DNA from: Quillaja saponaria
Taxonomy: Eukaryota; Streptophyta; Magnoliopsida; Fabales; Quillajaceae
Direction of reading: 5' to 3'
Length of the DNA: 64,000 nucleotides
Assembly (NCBI GenBank): GCA_029379385.1
Contig: CM055605.1
Coordinates: forward strand, 7,909,001-7,973,000
Part shown: positions 11,350 to 23,182 of the stretch, piece by piece
Layout: every line of letters begins with the position of its first letter
Numbering within the stretch: the first letter of the stretch is position 1
The notes under the pieces: generated by a model
What the model was told of the DNA's origin: nothing
Seen by the model: only the letters and a program-made list of their open reading frames with translations
The model's database searches: none
Translations under genes and position numbers: made by a program

Positions 11350-11655
11350 AGAAGTTGGTTCGGAGAAGAGAAGAGTGTGGGCAATGGTGAATGAGTGAGC
11401 TACTCACCACCATGACTGTGGGCGGAAAGTCTCTTCCTTGAATCCCAGAAAGATCCGTTATGTGTAAATGTTTGTAGATATTTTTAGTGTGCTAGGTATA
11501 TCTGTAGTTCAGTGTGTGTGTGTGTTCCTATTTTCATTTCTCTGTAATATAACTGTACACTTGACAGTAGAACCTCTGAAACTCCCTCAATAAAAAACAG
11601 ACAGCATCTGCTCCAGTTAATTAGAAGTTGAATCAAAATGTTCAGGCACTGACCC

Positions 11656-14599
11656 ATAAAACCTCTCTTGTCTGTTCGTTCAATCTTGCTGTTCTGTTAC
11701 TTTTATTTGACAAAATGCCAGTTGTTTTGATCAGCAGATTTGGAGAAGACAAGGAAACAGAAGGCTTTTCTTGTATATGTTTTATGTCTTTGAGGGTTCA
11801 ATCAATAGTGGAAGAACCTTAATATACAGTACCAGTACACCTTTTGTTTTCGCCAGCATTTGGACTTGTATGCTCTTTATTTAAAGAGTGGACATGTGAT
11901 GTTGATAGAAAAACAAGTTGGATACTTTCTTTTCAGAGGATTAGCCAACTCAAAGTTTTGGGTCATTCAGAACCCTCATAGGCGGAGGAAATTTCATAGG
12001 CTTTCTTGGGATATGTCCTCACATTTGCTCTAGGACGGTGGAAGGTTGATGTAGTTTTGCACGCTATGATATCCTCTTGGTATCGAGTCCCAAATAACAT
12101 AAGTTCAATAAAAAATATTAGAGATTAGCACGTGCACGGAATAAATTGTTATGAACACGGAAAAGCTATTATTGAGAGTTCCGTTAGTTAAAATTCCACC
12201 TAGTTTTCACGCACAAAACAATGCAACAATTGCCAAAGAATAAAAATGAGTTAGCCGGTTAAGGGGCCTGCCGCGTGTCCCACTGCTTAGGATGCTTGCG
12301 CCACGGACGCGAACCGTTTGGCACGCCAGCGTCCCGCACGGGCTCACACCCCACATCCAAGAAACGGTCGAAGAAGTGTTTTTAAGACACGCATCCAAGT
12401 ATTACAATATCACTAATTTACCAATATCTTACATCTTTTAATTTTAAATCTTTTCGCTTTTCCACTAACTAAATTTTTGAACGATTCAAATGTACTAAAA
12501 AGGAATATCATTTTTTGTACTTTACACACAAATCAATTTTCAGAACCATACAAATTATAATTTTTGACAATTCAAACGGACTCTTATGTAGTTGATGTTG
12601 AAATTCCGAAAAAGTAGTGAAAAAAGATCAATGACCCTTTTTATGGGAGACGTGTACCTTCAGGATTGGGTTAGCGATGAAGTCTCTGCATTGCTTTTCT
12701 ACCCTGTAAATGTTATAGTTGGAAAGAGAAGTCACAATGGATCCTGAAACTTAGAAGCAAATAAAGATTTTGCTTTTTCAGAATCACGTTATTACAAATC
12801 CAAGCAACTTCAGGGGGGGCAATGACTGAAGGAAAGTTTTAGCGCATAGAGACAAAGACAGAGAAAATGGTAGGAGCAAGTTTTAGATGTCACTGGCAGG
12901 TTAATAACCAGCCATTTTTTGTTAGACTTTTACTAATCAAGATTCTTAATGTTTAATTCTCTTCTACTTTGGATAAACGACGGATTATATGCTTCTACAA
13001 TTGGACAATGGATTCCATGAATTATATGGTTTCACTTTGCCTTTATTCTCTCTTCTAGTTTTGTTCCCTCACTTTTGCTAGGCCATAGATATCCCATGGC
13101 CATTTTGAATAAAATGGGTAATTACAAGAATCGAAACAATGTAGTCAAATCGAATTGAATGAATGATTTGAATTTGCTAGTTTTGGGAATTTGATTTAAA
13201 TTGAGTTTTAATTGTGGATTTATATATGTTTTAAGTTTTCATGGAATTGGTTGAATGAATTGAATGGTTGACTATGTAGATTAGTATTGTTTATTTTGCG
13301 TATTTAAATTGTTTATTGGGTGCCACATACGGTTGATTGGGAAAATTGGATTAGAATTGTTTTCTTACTTGATTAAGTAATGAAATTGAACGTCGAAATG
13401 TAATTGACAGGTATACTCTGCATCAAGAATGATGGGTTTGATATAATTGAGAGGTGTGTACTTGCATCAAGAATGATGATGCAAACTCTTTGTTATTTTG
13501 TTGGTAAAGTAAACTAGTTATTTATTAAGAATTTTGATAAAACTATAGGTATCTTCTTGTTATTTTTAAAATTTACATAAAATTTTAATAAGTAAATTAA
13601 TTATAATGAAAAAGAATTGAAGAGAAAACATTTATTTCAATGGATAGTTTGATTTTTTTTAAAAGAAACAAATGTAGAATTGAAATGGAAAAAAGTTTAA
13701 GAGAAAAGAGGCAAGTGAATCGGTGTTTATGGTTAATGCTTTGAAATGTTTTACATGACTATGATAAGTTATTGAAGTGATTCTCAATTTATGTCTTGTG
13801 AATGAATATTTATTTGTTTTTAAAGGGTTTTGGTGGTTCTATTGAACTGACCATTATTGTTAGGTCACAAATGAATGGTCATTAAATCTTAGAATCTTGT
13901 TCAAGGATCGATCGATCACTAGAAACGAATTTATGTGTTTATATAATTTGGACAAACATTAAATTTATTTGTTGTCGATTCTTGAATTTTCCAAGGTGGA
14001 TAGTTTAGGAAAGTGAAACATCATTTCACATAGTGATTTGCTAAACTTTTCATTCATTTGTACGAAATTTTTATTGCTGTCTTTATGTTCTCCTGGTATA
14101 TACATAGTCACAATGTGATCGATCGTGCCTATGTCCTGTACTTAGCACATATATATATATATTAATTATAACAGTTGCCATGATTGAACATAAAGAGGAA
14201 GACGGTGACTTAGGTCATGATTAGGTAGGTTATACTTTTAAGTAGTTTTAGAACAATAATTCATTATAAATTATTATATAGTTAATCTTTTTTATTTTAA
14301 TTTATAGTTACAACTAAGTATAATTTATAATTATATAGTTAATTTATAATTCATTATAAATTATTATTCATTTTAAGCCAATAAGTTAAATTTGTTACAA
14401 CTAAGTATAATTTTAAAGTTTTATATATATTTTGGGTTCAATTGTTATGAGAGTTGAGTAATTCATGTTATTGAATTTTTTTTGAGTTCAATTGTCATGA
14501 AACTTGATTAATTGATATTGTTGTAATGTTGTTGAGGGTTTGGGGGGTTTATTGATATAATGAAGTGCTTTTTAAGAATATTTTATTGTAAAATGAGGA
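11656..14599. other. AT-rich spacer, no gene seen
   Basis: Nothing in any frame resembles a conserved protein. It holds the isolated GC-rich patch at 12240-12400 (listed separately). A short repeated phrase, 'gcatcaagaatgatg', occurs twice near 13420-13480. Confidence 0.5.
12240..12400. other. Isolated GC-rich patch
   Basis: About 160 bp with many CG dinucleotides ('ctgccgcgtgtccc', 'ccacggacgcgaaccg', 'cgtcccgcacgggctc') stands out sharply from the AT-rich surroundings. It can be read as 63 codons on the minus strand, but the product resembles nothing I know. More likely it is part of a recently inserted repeat or a transferred fragment than a gene. Confidence 0.5.
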
Positions 14600-14759
14600 A
14601 AAAGTAAATAAAAATAAATAAATAACATTGCCAAAAAAATTCAGAATGGCAAAGGGAAAGCATAAAAAACCTCAATATGGCGAAGGAATTCATAAAATAA
14701 TACCCAAAATGGGGAGGAAGAGGACTTAAAAAAAAAAATCCACTTTGACAAGTGAATTG

Positions 14760-15021
14760 CAAGTATCTATCATGGATTTAGCGAGTGATGTTGTGAGGAA
14801 ATGATGAGAGATTGACGTCGAAAAATGTCCTTGTAATTTGGAGAGGGATAAGGGTAAATAATAAACCCTCCATGCGAATCAGTTTTCTCTCATTCGTCAT
14901 TTAGCAAGCAATATTTAACAAGGCAAGCTTTGCCTCATCTATCCATCGTCTCGCTAATCTCATTAACGAAGGAATAGCGAGGGATGTTTTCCTATGCAAA
15001 ACTGTATTTTCTTGTAGTATT
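14760..15021 (-). mobile_element. CACTA-like transposon end, remnant
   Basis: On the minus strand the edge at about 15019 reads TACTACAAGAAAATACAG, very close to the CACTACAAGAAAA terminus of plant CACTA (En/Spm) elements. Short GC-richer words follow inward ('cctcgctattcc', 'gattagcgagacg', and 'agcgagtgatg' on plus), as in CACTA subterminal repeats. The opposite end was not found, so the element is truncated or its other end has diverged. Confidence 0.5.
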
Positions 15022-15290
15022 GAATGTGATCGTAACTTTGTGTATGTTCTTCATTTATCTTTGACACATCGATCATTCGAAAAGTGAAAAAAAAAATTAT
15101 AATTATAAGTTTCATGTGATTCAAATTTTCTACCATCTTACTCTTTTAAATATCAATTTATATATATATATATATATAAATGTAATGTATATATAAATTG
15201 CACAAAGAAAAAAGAAAATAGAAGAATTTTTATGATTTAAATGGATGTTTATGTGATTTCGTACCATAATTGATTTATAGTCTTATATTG

Positions 15291-15391
15291 AGATCAGTGG
15301 TTGAGGGGCCTCTACAATGTCAGGGATTCGAGCATGCAAGAAAACACTTGTAGAGAGAGACAGCCATGAACCCCAAACTAGATTAGGTGAG
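15291..15391 (+). mobile_element. SINE-like repeat, copy A (plus orientation)
   Basis: It shares 'cagtggttgagg', 'gcctct', 'aacacttgt', 'agccatgaaccccaaa' and 'gattagg' with two other copies at 42044-42187 and 47909-48075, both on the minus strand. It contains 'gggattcgagc', resembling a tRNA-type B box. An A-rich segment ('aaattaaaacaaaaatt') follows the 3' end. Confidence 0.6.
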
Positions 15392-15900
15392 AAATTAAAA
15401 CAAAAATTATCATCATCAAATTCCATTCCCAAAAATTCCTGTTGTGTCATTAGGGTTTTCTAAAGCAACGATTTTTTTTTTTTTTCCATCTAATGTGGTG
15501 ATTTTATCGTTTTAGCTGTTATTTTAACTTATTTTTATGTCCCACTCTTTTTATAAATTTATTTTTTATAATAGAAGATAACGACAATAATTATTGTATG
15601 GTAATTATGAATTGAGGTTTAATTTTTAGATGGATTGTTTTCTCATACTTATTAATTTGATTTCATTATGCTTTGTGTGAATGAAACCATTATTGTGGAA
15701 ATACATCGTATTAATTAAAAAAAATCATTAAAAAGAACAATTGCAAGAGATTTGATGAAGATTTAATTCAATTGATTCATCTAAAGTTTATCTGGAGGTA
15801 AAAATATGTGCTCTTTTTATTAATTTCAGCATGAATATTTTTAATCGTATTGAAAAATTGATTAGTTGAGATGCGTGTAAATGAGTTCAAACACACATAG

Positions 15901-16768
15901 TGCTAGTTTGACCTAGCGTTTGCAAAACAATGTTTTTTATTTTTTCAAAAATAATTATTGGGAGAATTGATTTTGATATAATCTATTTTCATGTTTGGTT
16001 ACTTTATTTGGAAAATGATTTTTACTCTGAGTAAATTGTTTGGTTATATAACTTCATAAGTGCTTTGAATGGTATAAAAAACATAAAAAGACTATTAGAG
16101 ATTAAACTAAGGGCACCAGAAGATAAGCATGGACAAACATATCACGACAGAGTCCTTTTATTTTTTCCTTTTCGAAACCCTCTACATAGTATTAGGTAGA
16201 TCCTCTAATGTGTAACCAAATCAATGGTATATAAATAAATAAATAAAAAAGCACCAAATAAAAGAAAGATAACATTTATTTTGAACAATTTCACATGCAA
16301 TCTATTCTTAAAATAAAAAAATAAAAACCTAAAGTGAAAAGAAAACTTTTCCATTAATTTTTTTAAAATAAACTAACATGAAAATAAAGTTTTTTGATAA
16401 AACCCTAGCTACAATATATTGAGTCAAAAAGAACAAGAAAAGTCACATTCAATGAAAAGATAAAGAAAAAAGAAAAAGACAGCAACTAGATCTCCTAAAA
16501 TCTTGAATAAATGATGAAATATTGTTTAAGGTTCCTGTAGAGAGTGATCCAATAGTCTAAAAATCTGACAATGGCCAACTCGTGTAAATTTAAAAATAAG
16601 GTTAAAGGCAATTGTCCTGAAATATTATACTATTTATAACTTCTCCCAAAAAGGTTAAAACTATGTTTTACTTTAGATAAAATCAATAGCAATTTGTAAC
16701 CAAACAATTAATTGAGTTAAAATCACTTTTTAGCTCCAAATATCAAACACATAACGAAACTGGGCCAT
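15901..16768. mobile_element. Degraded MITE-like element with subterminal inverted repeats
   Basis: The outer ends ('tgctagtttgacctagcg' on the left; reverse complement of the right end 'ggcccagtttcgttatg') are imperfect inverted repeats. An inner pair is stronger: 'gtaaattgtttggttata' near 16037 against the complement of 'gtaaccaaacaattaa' near 16698. No coding capacity is seen. This looks like a non-autonomous hAT-type element whose ends have drifted. No clear target duplication was identified. Confidence 0.45.
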
Positions 16769-17243
16769 AATCTTTTTAAAAAATTAAATATTAGATTTTT
16801 TGTGTTTAAAATACTTATTTATATATTGAAAAATAACTCTAACTTTTTTCTGATATTTATAAAATTTTATTAATTTTCTTTAATATACAGCTTATTTTAA
16901 AAGAATATATAAAAGAAAATCAACACCAGGCAACTTCTCCCCCAAAAAGATGGTCACCTATTGAAAATTGGGCCTACACGTGTTTTTGGTTTTCAGAAAA
17001 CCAGAAACGGAAAGCCAGAAACTTGTATTCCCAGAATCATGAGAACTGGCCAACACACCCAAAAACCTTCAGTCATTTCCTACAAAATTAGGCAACCAGG
17101 GGCTTACAACCTCTGATTTGCCAAATATTTTCTCGCCTCCAAAGAAGAAGACGCACCCAATTGATGATCATCTGGAAGAAGCAGATTTCAATTTAATCTT
17201 TTTCGCTGGAAAACTTTAAGATGGGATTTATATGAAATGTCAG

Positions 17244-17501
17244 GTTATTCTTGTTTTTATTTGTTTCTTCCTTAGTTTATTCTTTTTTTTAGAATTCTTA
17301 CATATGCAATTGAATTCTTATTTGCTTTTTTTTACTTTGGGATGAATCAATTTTTGGGTCCAACTGTTATAGGCATTTAAGAAAATCTGCAAAATACTTT
17401 CTTTTTTATTTTTGCTGGATAATAACGTAAAAGCAGTTGTAGTTCAGGGAAGTGTAGTTTGTTAGATATTAAAACTGTTAATTTCAAATGTTTATTGGCA
17501 G
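17244..17501 (+). other. Likely intron in the 5' leader of the RING gene
   Basis: A donor ('tgtcag|gttatt') and an acceptor ('ttggcag|ggaagg') flank a T-rich segment just upstream of the RING reading frame. The preceding leader exon would lie at about 17100-17243. Inferred from splice-site shape only. Confidence 0.45.
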
Positions 17502-17637
17502 GGAAGGTCTGTTTCTTTAAAGTTGAATGTTGAAATAGTGAAGATGTCAATTGTGTTTTTTACTATAATTGGAGGGATTTTGATAATTGATGCCTATTTG
17601 GTGTAGTTTTAAGGGGAATTACATCAGAGAAGATATA

Positions 17638-18879
17638 ATGGAGCTTGATTTGAATCAAGAACCTTTGGACCAACCTCATAGACCAGTGATAGGATTTGGT
17701 CCTATTGTAAGTGAGATGGAATCTGTACATGGACATATAGAAGAACGTATTAGACGTCTGGAAGCTGTAACTTCCAGGGCTAGGCAGCGACAGAGATCGC
17801 GACAGGGTCATACTCCTCTTCAGATAACCAATGTCACTGCAAGCCTGGAAGAGCGTGATGTGCAGGTTGAAGATAGGATAAACAGTGAACAGGTTGACGT
17901 TGCTGTTCAAGAAAGCATTGATGAAAGTAGAAAAATGAGCAAAAGAGGTAATGCTCATTTGGTAGCTAAAGCATTGGAGATGGACATGGATCCCAAGAAG
18001 GAAGGAAATGAATCTGGAAGTTTTTTTGATTGTAATATATGCTTGGAAATGGCAGAAGATCCTATATTGACTTGTTGTGGTCACCTGTTCTGTTGGCCAT
18101 GCTTCTATCTGTTAACTTATTCTTATTCAAGTGCAAAGGAGTGCCCTGTTTGTAAGGGAGAGGTCACTGATACAGGCACTGTCCCAATTTATGGCAATGG
18201 GAGTGTTAATAGTGGTCATCAATTGGAGTCAACTGAACCTGGTTTTGAGGTACCTCCTCGGCCTCGTGCAAAAAGAATTGAGGGTAAGAGGCAGCAGCTC
18301 TTGAACCACAGAACATCTTCTCCGGCTGTGGATAGAATCCAGCGATTTAGCAACATGGTTGATGCAATGGAGAGATTTCATTTTGAGAGGACAGCTGAAA
18401 GAACTTCATCATCGGCCAACCGGCATCATACTTCCGAGTCCCAAGCATTACCTACTGTGGAGTTAGAGAGCAACCAGAACAGCACTTCCTTGCATGTTTC
18501 AAGGTTAAGGCAAGGAGCTGCTTCATTATCTTCACTTTCATCAGCAATGAATTCTGCAGAAAGATTGGTAGAGGGCCTTGAGGCTTATGTTAATAATCCC
18601 AGTGTCGAAAGAAGCCACCAACAATCTCCCCTTGTAGATGATAGAGGTCCAACTTCAAGCATTGCTGGTGCAACAGAATCAGAAATTCATCCCCCATATG
18701 CTGCTTCAGAAATCAGCTTTCCCATCTCTATTTCTGCTGTCAGTTGGAATGATGTTGAAGAATTCCTTGCAATGAGGAACCTTTCTTCTTCGTCTTCCAG
18801 GAGAAGAACCAATGGTCTAGGAGCTTCAGACACTGACAATGGAATTTCTCGTGAACCGACAAGGAGAAGGTTGAGATGA
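17638..18879 (+). CDS. RING-type E3 ubiquitin ligase, MUSE1/MUSE2-like (413 aa)
   Basis: It transfers ubiquitin from an E2 to substrate proteins. Starting at MELDLNQEPLDQ (ATG 17638, preferred to the in-frame ATG at 17587 because plant relatives begin with this acidic DLN motif), an N-terminal helix with EERIRRLEAVTSRARQRQR is followed by a C3HC4 RING. The zinc ligands are C132, C135, C147, H149, C152, C155, C169 and C172 (CNICLEMAEDPILTCCGHLF). A basic tail after the RING (RAKRIEGKRQQ) and a long Ser-rich region end in RREPTRRRLR-type basic residues. The RING resembles the RMA ligases, but no C-terminal membrane anchor is present. The length and N-terminal helix fit the Arabidopsis MUSE1/MUSE2 pair, which limits NLR immune receptor levels. 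Single coding exon. The subgroup assignment is from memory. Confidence 0.85.
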   Translation: MELDLNQEPLDQPHRPVIGFGPIVSEMESVHGHIEERIRRLEAVTSRARQRQRSRQGHTPLQITNVTASLEERDVQVEDRINSEQVDVAVQESIDESRKMSKRGNAHLVAKALEMDMDPKKEGNESGSFFDCNICLEMAEDPILTCCGHLFCWPCFYLLTYSYSSAKECPVCKGEVTDTGTVPIYGNGSVNSGHQLESTEPGFEVPPRPRAKRIEGKRQQLLNHRTSSPAVDRIQRFSNMVDAMERFHFERTAERTSSSANRHHTSESQALPTVELESNQNSTSLHVSRLRQGAASLSSLSSAMNSAERLVEGLEAYVNNPSVERSHQQSPLVDDRGPTSSIAGATESEIHPPYAASEISFPISISAVSWNDVEEFLAMRNLSSSSSRRRTNGLGASDTDNGISREPTRRRLR

Positions 18880-21600
18880 TATGCTTTTTGTTTCCGTGTG
18901 AGATATATGATCGGATTTGAGCAAGGCTCCTAATTCTGTATTTACTACATTATCAAATTTTTAACCAAAACTTTTTGTTTCTTTGTTTCAAATAGATTTA
19001 CATTCTGATTTGTGTATTAAGCTGCTGGTTTAAGCAATCTTGTGTCTAGATTAGGGGCTAGCCAAATGGGATGCATCTGAGGGATGTGTTGGGAATTAGG
19101 ATATTTGATAATACTCATCTCTCCTTTTGTCCTGTTCTTGTAAATCTGAAATAGATGGCAAAAATTTTGATGTTGTCTTCCTTGAAGGAACCCAGAGATC
19201 AGATATATCTCTAGCGATATCACTTTTTTGGAAAAATTTGCAAGTATAAGAGTAGGTCATCATATTGGTAAGCTTTAGGGTCTATTTCAAGCTTCTTAGT
19301 ATCCATCCATACGTTTTATCTTCACAACAGCATATATTGTTAAGGACCTTTTCTTCTCAAAGTAGTTCATACATACGATTTGCTTTCTTAGATTTCATAT
19401 CACTATTTTCACAATTAGGTTAAGGATTCAAGGTTTTGTTTGCAAAATTGTCGTACTTATTTTTCTTGTATGTTTAAATTATTTTTTTCTCTCTATTTTC
19501 TTGCTTAATTAGTCGTGCCTGATAGAATCCTGCTCTATATTCTGTTGATGAAGTAAAAGGAAATATTCTTAATTCAATGAAGGCAACTGTCAAGCCTGTG
19601 AAATTGGAAGTATGTACATCAGCCAAACTTGTGTGGGTTGAACTTGAATCTCCTATTGTATAACTGTTCCATGTGATCTGACTTGGTCATTACGAACGTG
19701 GATGCAGCTGTTTCTAATTCATTCTTCAGGTTGAACTGGTTTGGCTAGATAGGCATCTATATCAAGCTCTTCAAGTACTTTTAGACTGCAGGAATATTAG
19801 GTAAGCTGTCAGCCTTCCCTGAAATCTGTATTGGTCAATCCTGTAGTCTACCCACACTACACACACACACCCTGCGGGGATATAGCCATGAAGTTTTTTC
19901 CCGGAAAAACCATGTGTTTCTTGTTAATATGTTGACCTTGCAAGACAATGTTTCTGTGTACTGACATGTCTTCACTGTAATTTTGTTTGCATGAGCTTAT
20001 TTTATATCCAGTAATTGTAAAATTTATGACGATCAATAAAGTTCTGCCATTGAGGAATGCAAGACTGCCGTTTTTATGTTATTTTAGTATATAAGGTTAC
20101 AAGGAAACTGTTATGGAGGATAGTGGGGTGTGAATCTTGTTTGGAACACTTCAGAATTGCATCATATTAGATTTCAACCCAAGCAGTCTGTTGGGTAAAG
20201 GAGAAGTGTCCTTCAAGGTTATGTAGGTTTAGTCATTTTCCTTCTGGATTGAGTTGCCTTTTCCTCTCTTTCTTACACAACTTGGAAGGATTAGGGGAAG
20301 TATTATAGGATGGTAATTTTAGTTTGTATGAACAAGATTAGATTGAAGACCAAGATTTACAGTGCTTAAACATCCAAATATTTTGTGCTTCTACAAGGGA
20401 CATGATTATGAATTCCTTCAGATGAAAAAACTGAAAAACAGTGGCAAAGATGTTTATAAAATTTTAGTCTTGATTGTGGTTCACACTTCAATTCTCAGGA
20501 CTCCTCATTGTAAAGTCTCAAGACTTCCAATTATTTGATCCCCCCCAACACTCCAAAAGTTTAGACATATCCTACCTCAATTCTTACTCCTCCATTACCA
20601 TCCCATGTGTCAATCATTGGGGATGCATATGCTCGGTCTTCCTAATCACAATGTGGGCCTATCACCTACATACCTAGGATCTTGACATGATTAATAAAAA
20701 AAATTGATGATGTTATACTTATGAACATCATACTCACTAGATTAATGGAAAATTTATCTCTTTAATAAAGAGGTTTTTTTTTTAAAAAAAAAGAATGATT
20801 GTAGACATTAGCATGTTATGTGTCAAGATCTAACATTGTATATATCAATATAGTTTGACATAAAGTTGGTCTTGTTAAAAACTATGCTTATTTTCCTTAT
20901 TATTATTTTAGATTTGAATAAAGATGGTGAATAGTAATATTTCAATTAATTTTGTAATTTCAGTGTGAATGAATATATTTAATTAGATTTAATAAGTGAA
21001 TTAATTGAATGTAACTAAATTAATTTTAACACTACCTATCTTTTACATGATTCACTTTTTCATGATAAATTTCTCACTTGTGACATCTCTTTTGATCTAG
21101 TCTTCTAGTCTCTTCCCATCCCTCTCATTTTTTTTTCATCTTCCATCTCTTTCAAGCCCCCCTTTGTCCACATTGGATCCGTTTTCTAAGTGGATCACTA
21201 CCATATAATCCCCTCCAAAATTAGTGATTTTCTCGTAAATTTAAACACAGTGCGTGGCCAGTGGGCATGCCCATCAGCCATCGGGTGAATTGGTGGAGAC
21301 TGGCCTACTCTAGATGTGGCCTTAATGACCAAATTCAGAGTCATTACAACTTTGGAGACAAGTAATGGTCAGGCAGTCCCATATAAATATTCTAGAAAGC
21401 CAAGGGGAAAGCTAATTCAAGTTAATTGGTGCTTGATGCTTACGCGCGAAGCAAAGTTCTTTCTAGGAAGAATAATTATCCTCCTGATCAGTCCTCCCTA
21501 GCTCCTATATCACGTGTCTCTGTTTGTCAACCTTTGTAAGCTTTGTCAGTCAAATTTCAAACACCTCTTTTGCAGAGGCAATTTTTTTTTGAAATAAAAA
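18880..21600. other. 3' flank of the RING gene and promoter region of the HD-Zip gene
   Basis: No coding region seen. AATAAA at 20035-20040 is a candidate distal polyadenylation signal for the RING gene; nearer AT-rich signals are also possible. From about 20700 the DNA becomes more AT-rich and forms the upstream region of the HD-Zip gene. Confidence 0.45.
20611..20619. promoter_or_regulatory. HD-Zip II-type palindrome CAATCATTG
   Basis: CAAT(C/G)ATTG is the established preferred site of class II HD-Zip proteins. This copy is about 1.1 kb upstream of the window's own HD-Zip II gene. Autoregulation is known for some class II members; here it is only inferred, and a 9-mer can arise by chance in AT-rich DNA. 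Confidence 0.35.
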
Positions 21601-21630
21601 AGCGTGTTGTCTCTGACTCTGGATCTTGAC

Positions 21631-21636
21631 TATAAA
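21631..21636 (+). promoter_or_regulatory. TATA box of the HD-Zip gene
   Basis: TATAAA in 'gactataaaggc' lies 126 bp upstream of the ATG at 21757, implying a 5' UTR of about 95 bases. It also argues against the upstream in-frame reading from 21604, which begins before the TATA box. Confidence 0.65.
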
Positions 21637-21756
21637 GGCTCTTTCTGGTGCTTTTTAATTCAAACCCTCAAGACCTCAAAGGCTCAAACTCCTTTTCTCA
21701 ATTCTCAATTCTCATTTCTGCTTTATAATTCAGAAAGTGCATATGCAAATAAGGTT

Positions 21757-23182
21757 ATGGAGCTTGGATTAAGCTTAGGAGAAACTTCAAAGCCTTGTGA
21801 AGCACCACCATCTAACAACTTAGGCTCAGGCTTCTGGACCACTTTGTCAATTGGTCCAATTAGTACAAACACAGGAGAAGAAGCAAAGGATCAAAAGCTA
21901 AATCATACCATCAAACTAGATGAAGAGACAAATGAATCTCATAGTCTATCCCCAAAATCCAAACACCTTTTTATCCAGCATGAACTTCTTCCCGACATAT
22001 CAGTCGTCCATGTTAACCCACTTTCCAACCTTTCCCTCAGATGGCCTTCTTCTGAAAATGGTGAACACCCACTTACTGAAAGCCCATTTTTGTGATATAT
22101 TTTCACCAAAGTTTGTTTTTTTAACGCTAATTATTACATACAGGGAGTTCAGCTGGGGTGGGTTCTTCAAAGGGATTGGATGTAAACATGTTGCCGGCGG
22201 CAGGAGAGGAAGAGGCGGAGGAATGTCAAGGTCTTTCGTCGTCTCCTAACAGTGATGTGTCATCGTTTCAGATGGGTTTGTGTGTATATAACAAAGGAGG
22301 GAATAATATTATTGGTGGATCTGTAATTTATGGCAAGAGGGACTTATCAGATGGTGAGGCTTATGATAATCAGAGAGCTTCTTCTAGAGCAAGTGATGAA
22401 GATGACAACGTTGGTAGTACAAGGAAGAAGCTTAGGCTCTCAAAGGAACAGTCTGCTTTTCTTGAAGAAAGCTTCAAAGAGCATCATACACTCAACCCTG
22501 TAAGTATTATAAGCAAATAGCTATGCATAGAGGCAGCAGGGTTCAAAATCTTCCTTTTTTTCCCCTATTTTCTGCAAATCAGTTTTTCCCATCATCCGTT
22601 TGTTTAATTGCATCTTATAATATTTGTTGGGTATTAACAGAAACAGAAGCTTGCTCTGGCAAAACAACTCAATCTTCGACCTCGACAAGTAGAAGTTTGG
22701 TTTCAAAATAGAAGAGCAAGGTATATAAAACATAGCTAGCAAATTGAGATTTAGTTTCTTGATTTAAAGAAGAAATTTTTGATTGATTAGTATATGGGTG
22801 CATGCTAAGCAGAACGAAGTTAAAGCAGACAGAGGTGGATTGTGAATACATGAAGAGGTTTTGTGAGACATTAACAGAAGAGAACATGAGGCTTCACAAA
22901 GAGTTGCAAGAATTAAGGGCTTTGAAGACTTCAAGTCCATTTTCCATGCAATTACCTGCCACAACCCTCACTATGTGCCCCTCTTGTGAGCAAATTGCCA
23001 CCAATTCTGCCTTCAATCCCTCTACCTCTCCATCCACAAGCAAGGCCACAGGGTTCACTACTAGTGCAAAAGGGGATGAACCAAACTCTAAGGCCGTTGG
23101 ATTCCCACTTAGCAGGGCCAGGTTCTATAAATTTATTCACACCCAATCCCATCCTCACAAGTCCACAGAAGAAATTAGTTAA
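21757..23182 (+). CDS. HAT14: HD-Zip class II transcription factor, HAT14-like (369 aa)
   Basis: The exons are 21757-22060, 22144-22499, 22641-22720 and 22813-23182; all junctions are GT-AG and keep phase. The protein starts MELGLSLGE, contains [14 protein letters not shown], an acidic stretch and GKRDL. The homeodomain follows ([18 protein letters not shown] ... [15 protein letters not shown]), then a leucine zipper in register ([17 protein letters not shown] ... [16 protein letters not shown]), then the class II signature CPSCE after LPATTLTM. These features match HAT14 better than ATHB2, ATHB4 or HAT22. Class II HD-Zips are nuclear dimers that mostly repress, often in auxin, shade or organ-polarity pathways. 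The homeodomain is split by introns 2 and 3. The C-terminal tail ([16 protein letters not shown]) is variable in the family. Confidence 0.95.

Larger units (their letters stand above)
7770..11655 (+). repeat. Tandem segmental duplication containing the two coiled-coil protein genes
   Basis: Two arms, about 7770-9455 and 10195-11655, match in order: a block ending in 'accaaacagact' before the genes, the 5' UTR with 'catcgaattc', the coding region, and downstream segments 'cttccttgaatccca', 'aactccct' and 'ttcaggc'. Both arms include a TATA box, so the duplication copied promoter, gene and 3' region together. The second arm is shorter, partly because of an internal coding deletion. Confidence 0.85.

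Noticed and set aside
12207..12398. 63-codon minus-strand frame across the GC-rich patch
   Set aside because: Openness is expected from low stop frequency in GC-rich DNA; no family resemblance.
17563..18084. 173-codon open frame on the minus strand
   Set aside because: It is the antisense shadow of the RING gene; its composition follows the coding strand and it has no domain features.
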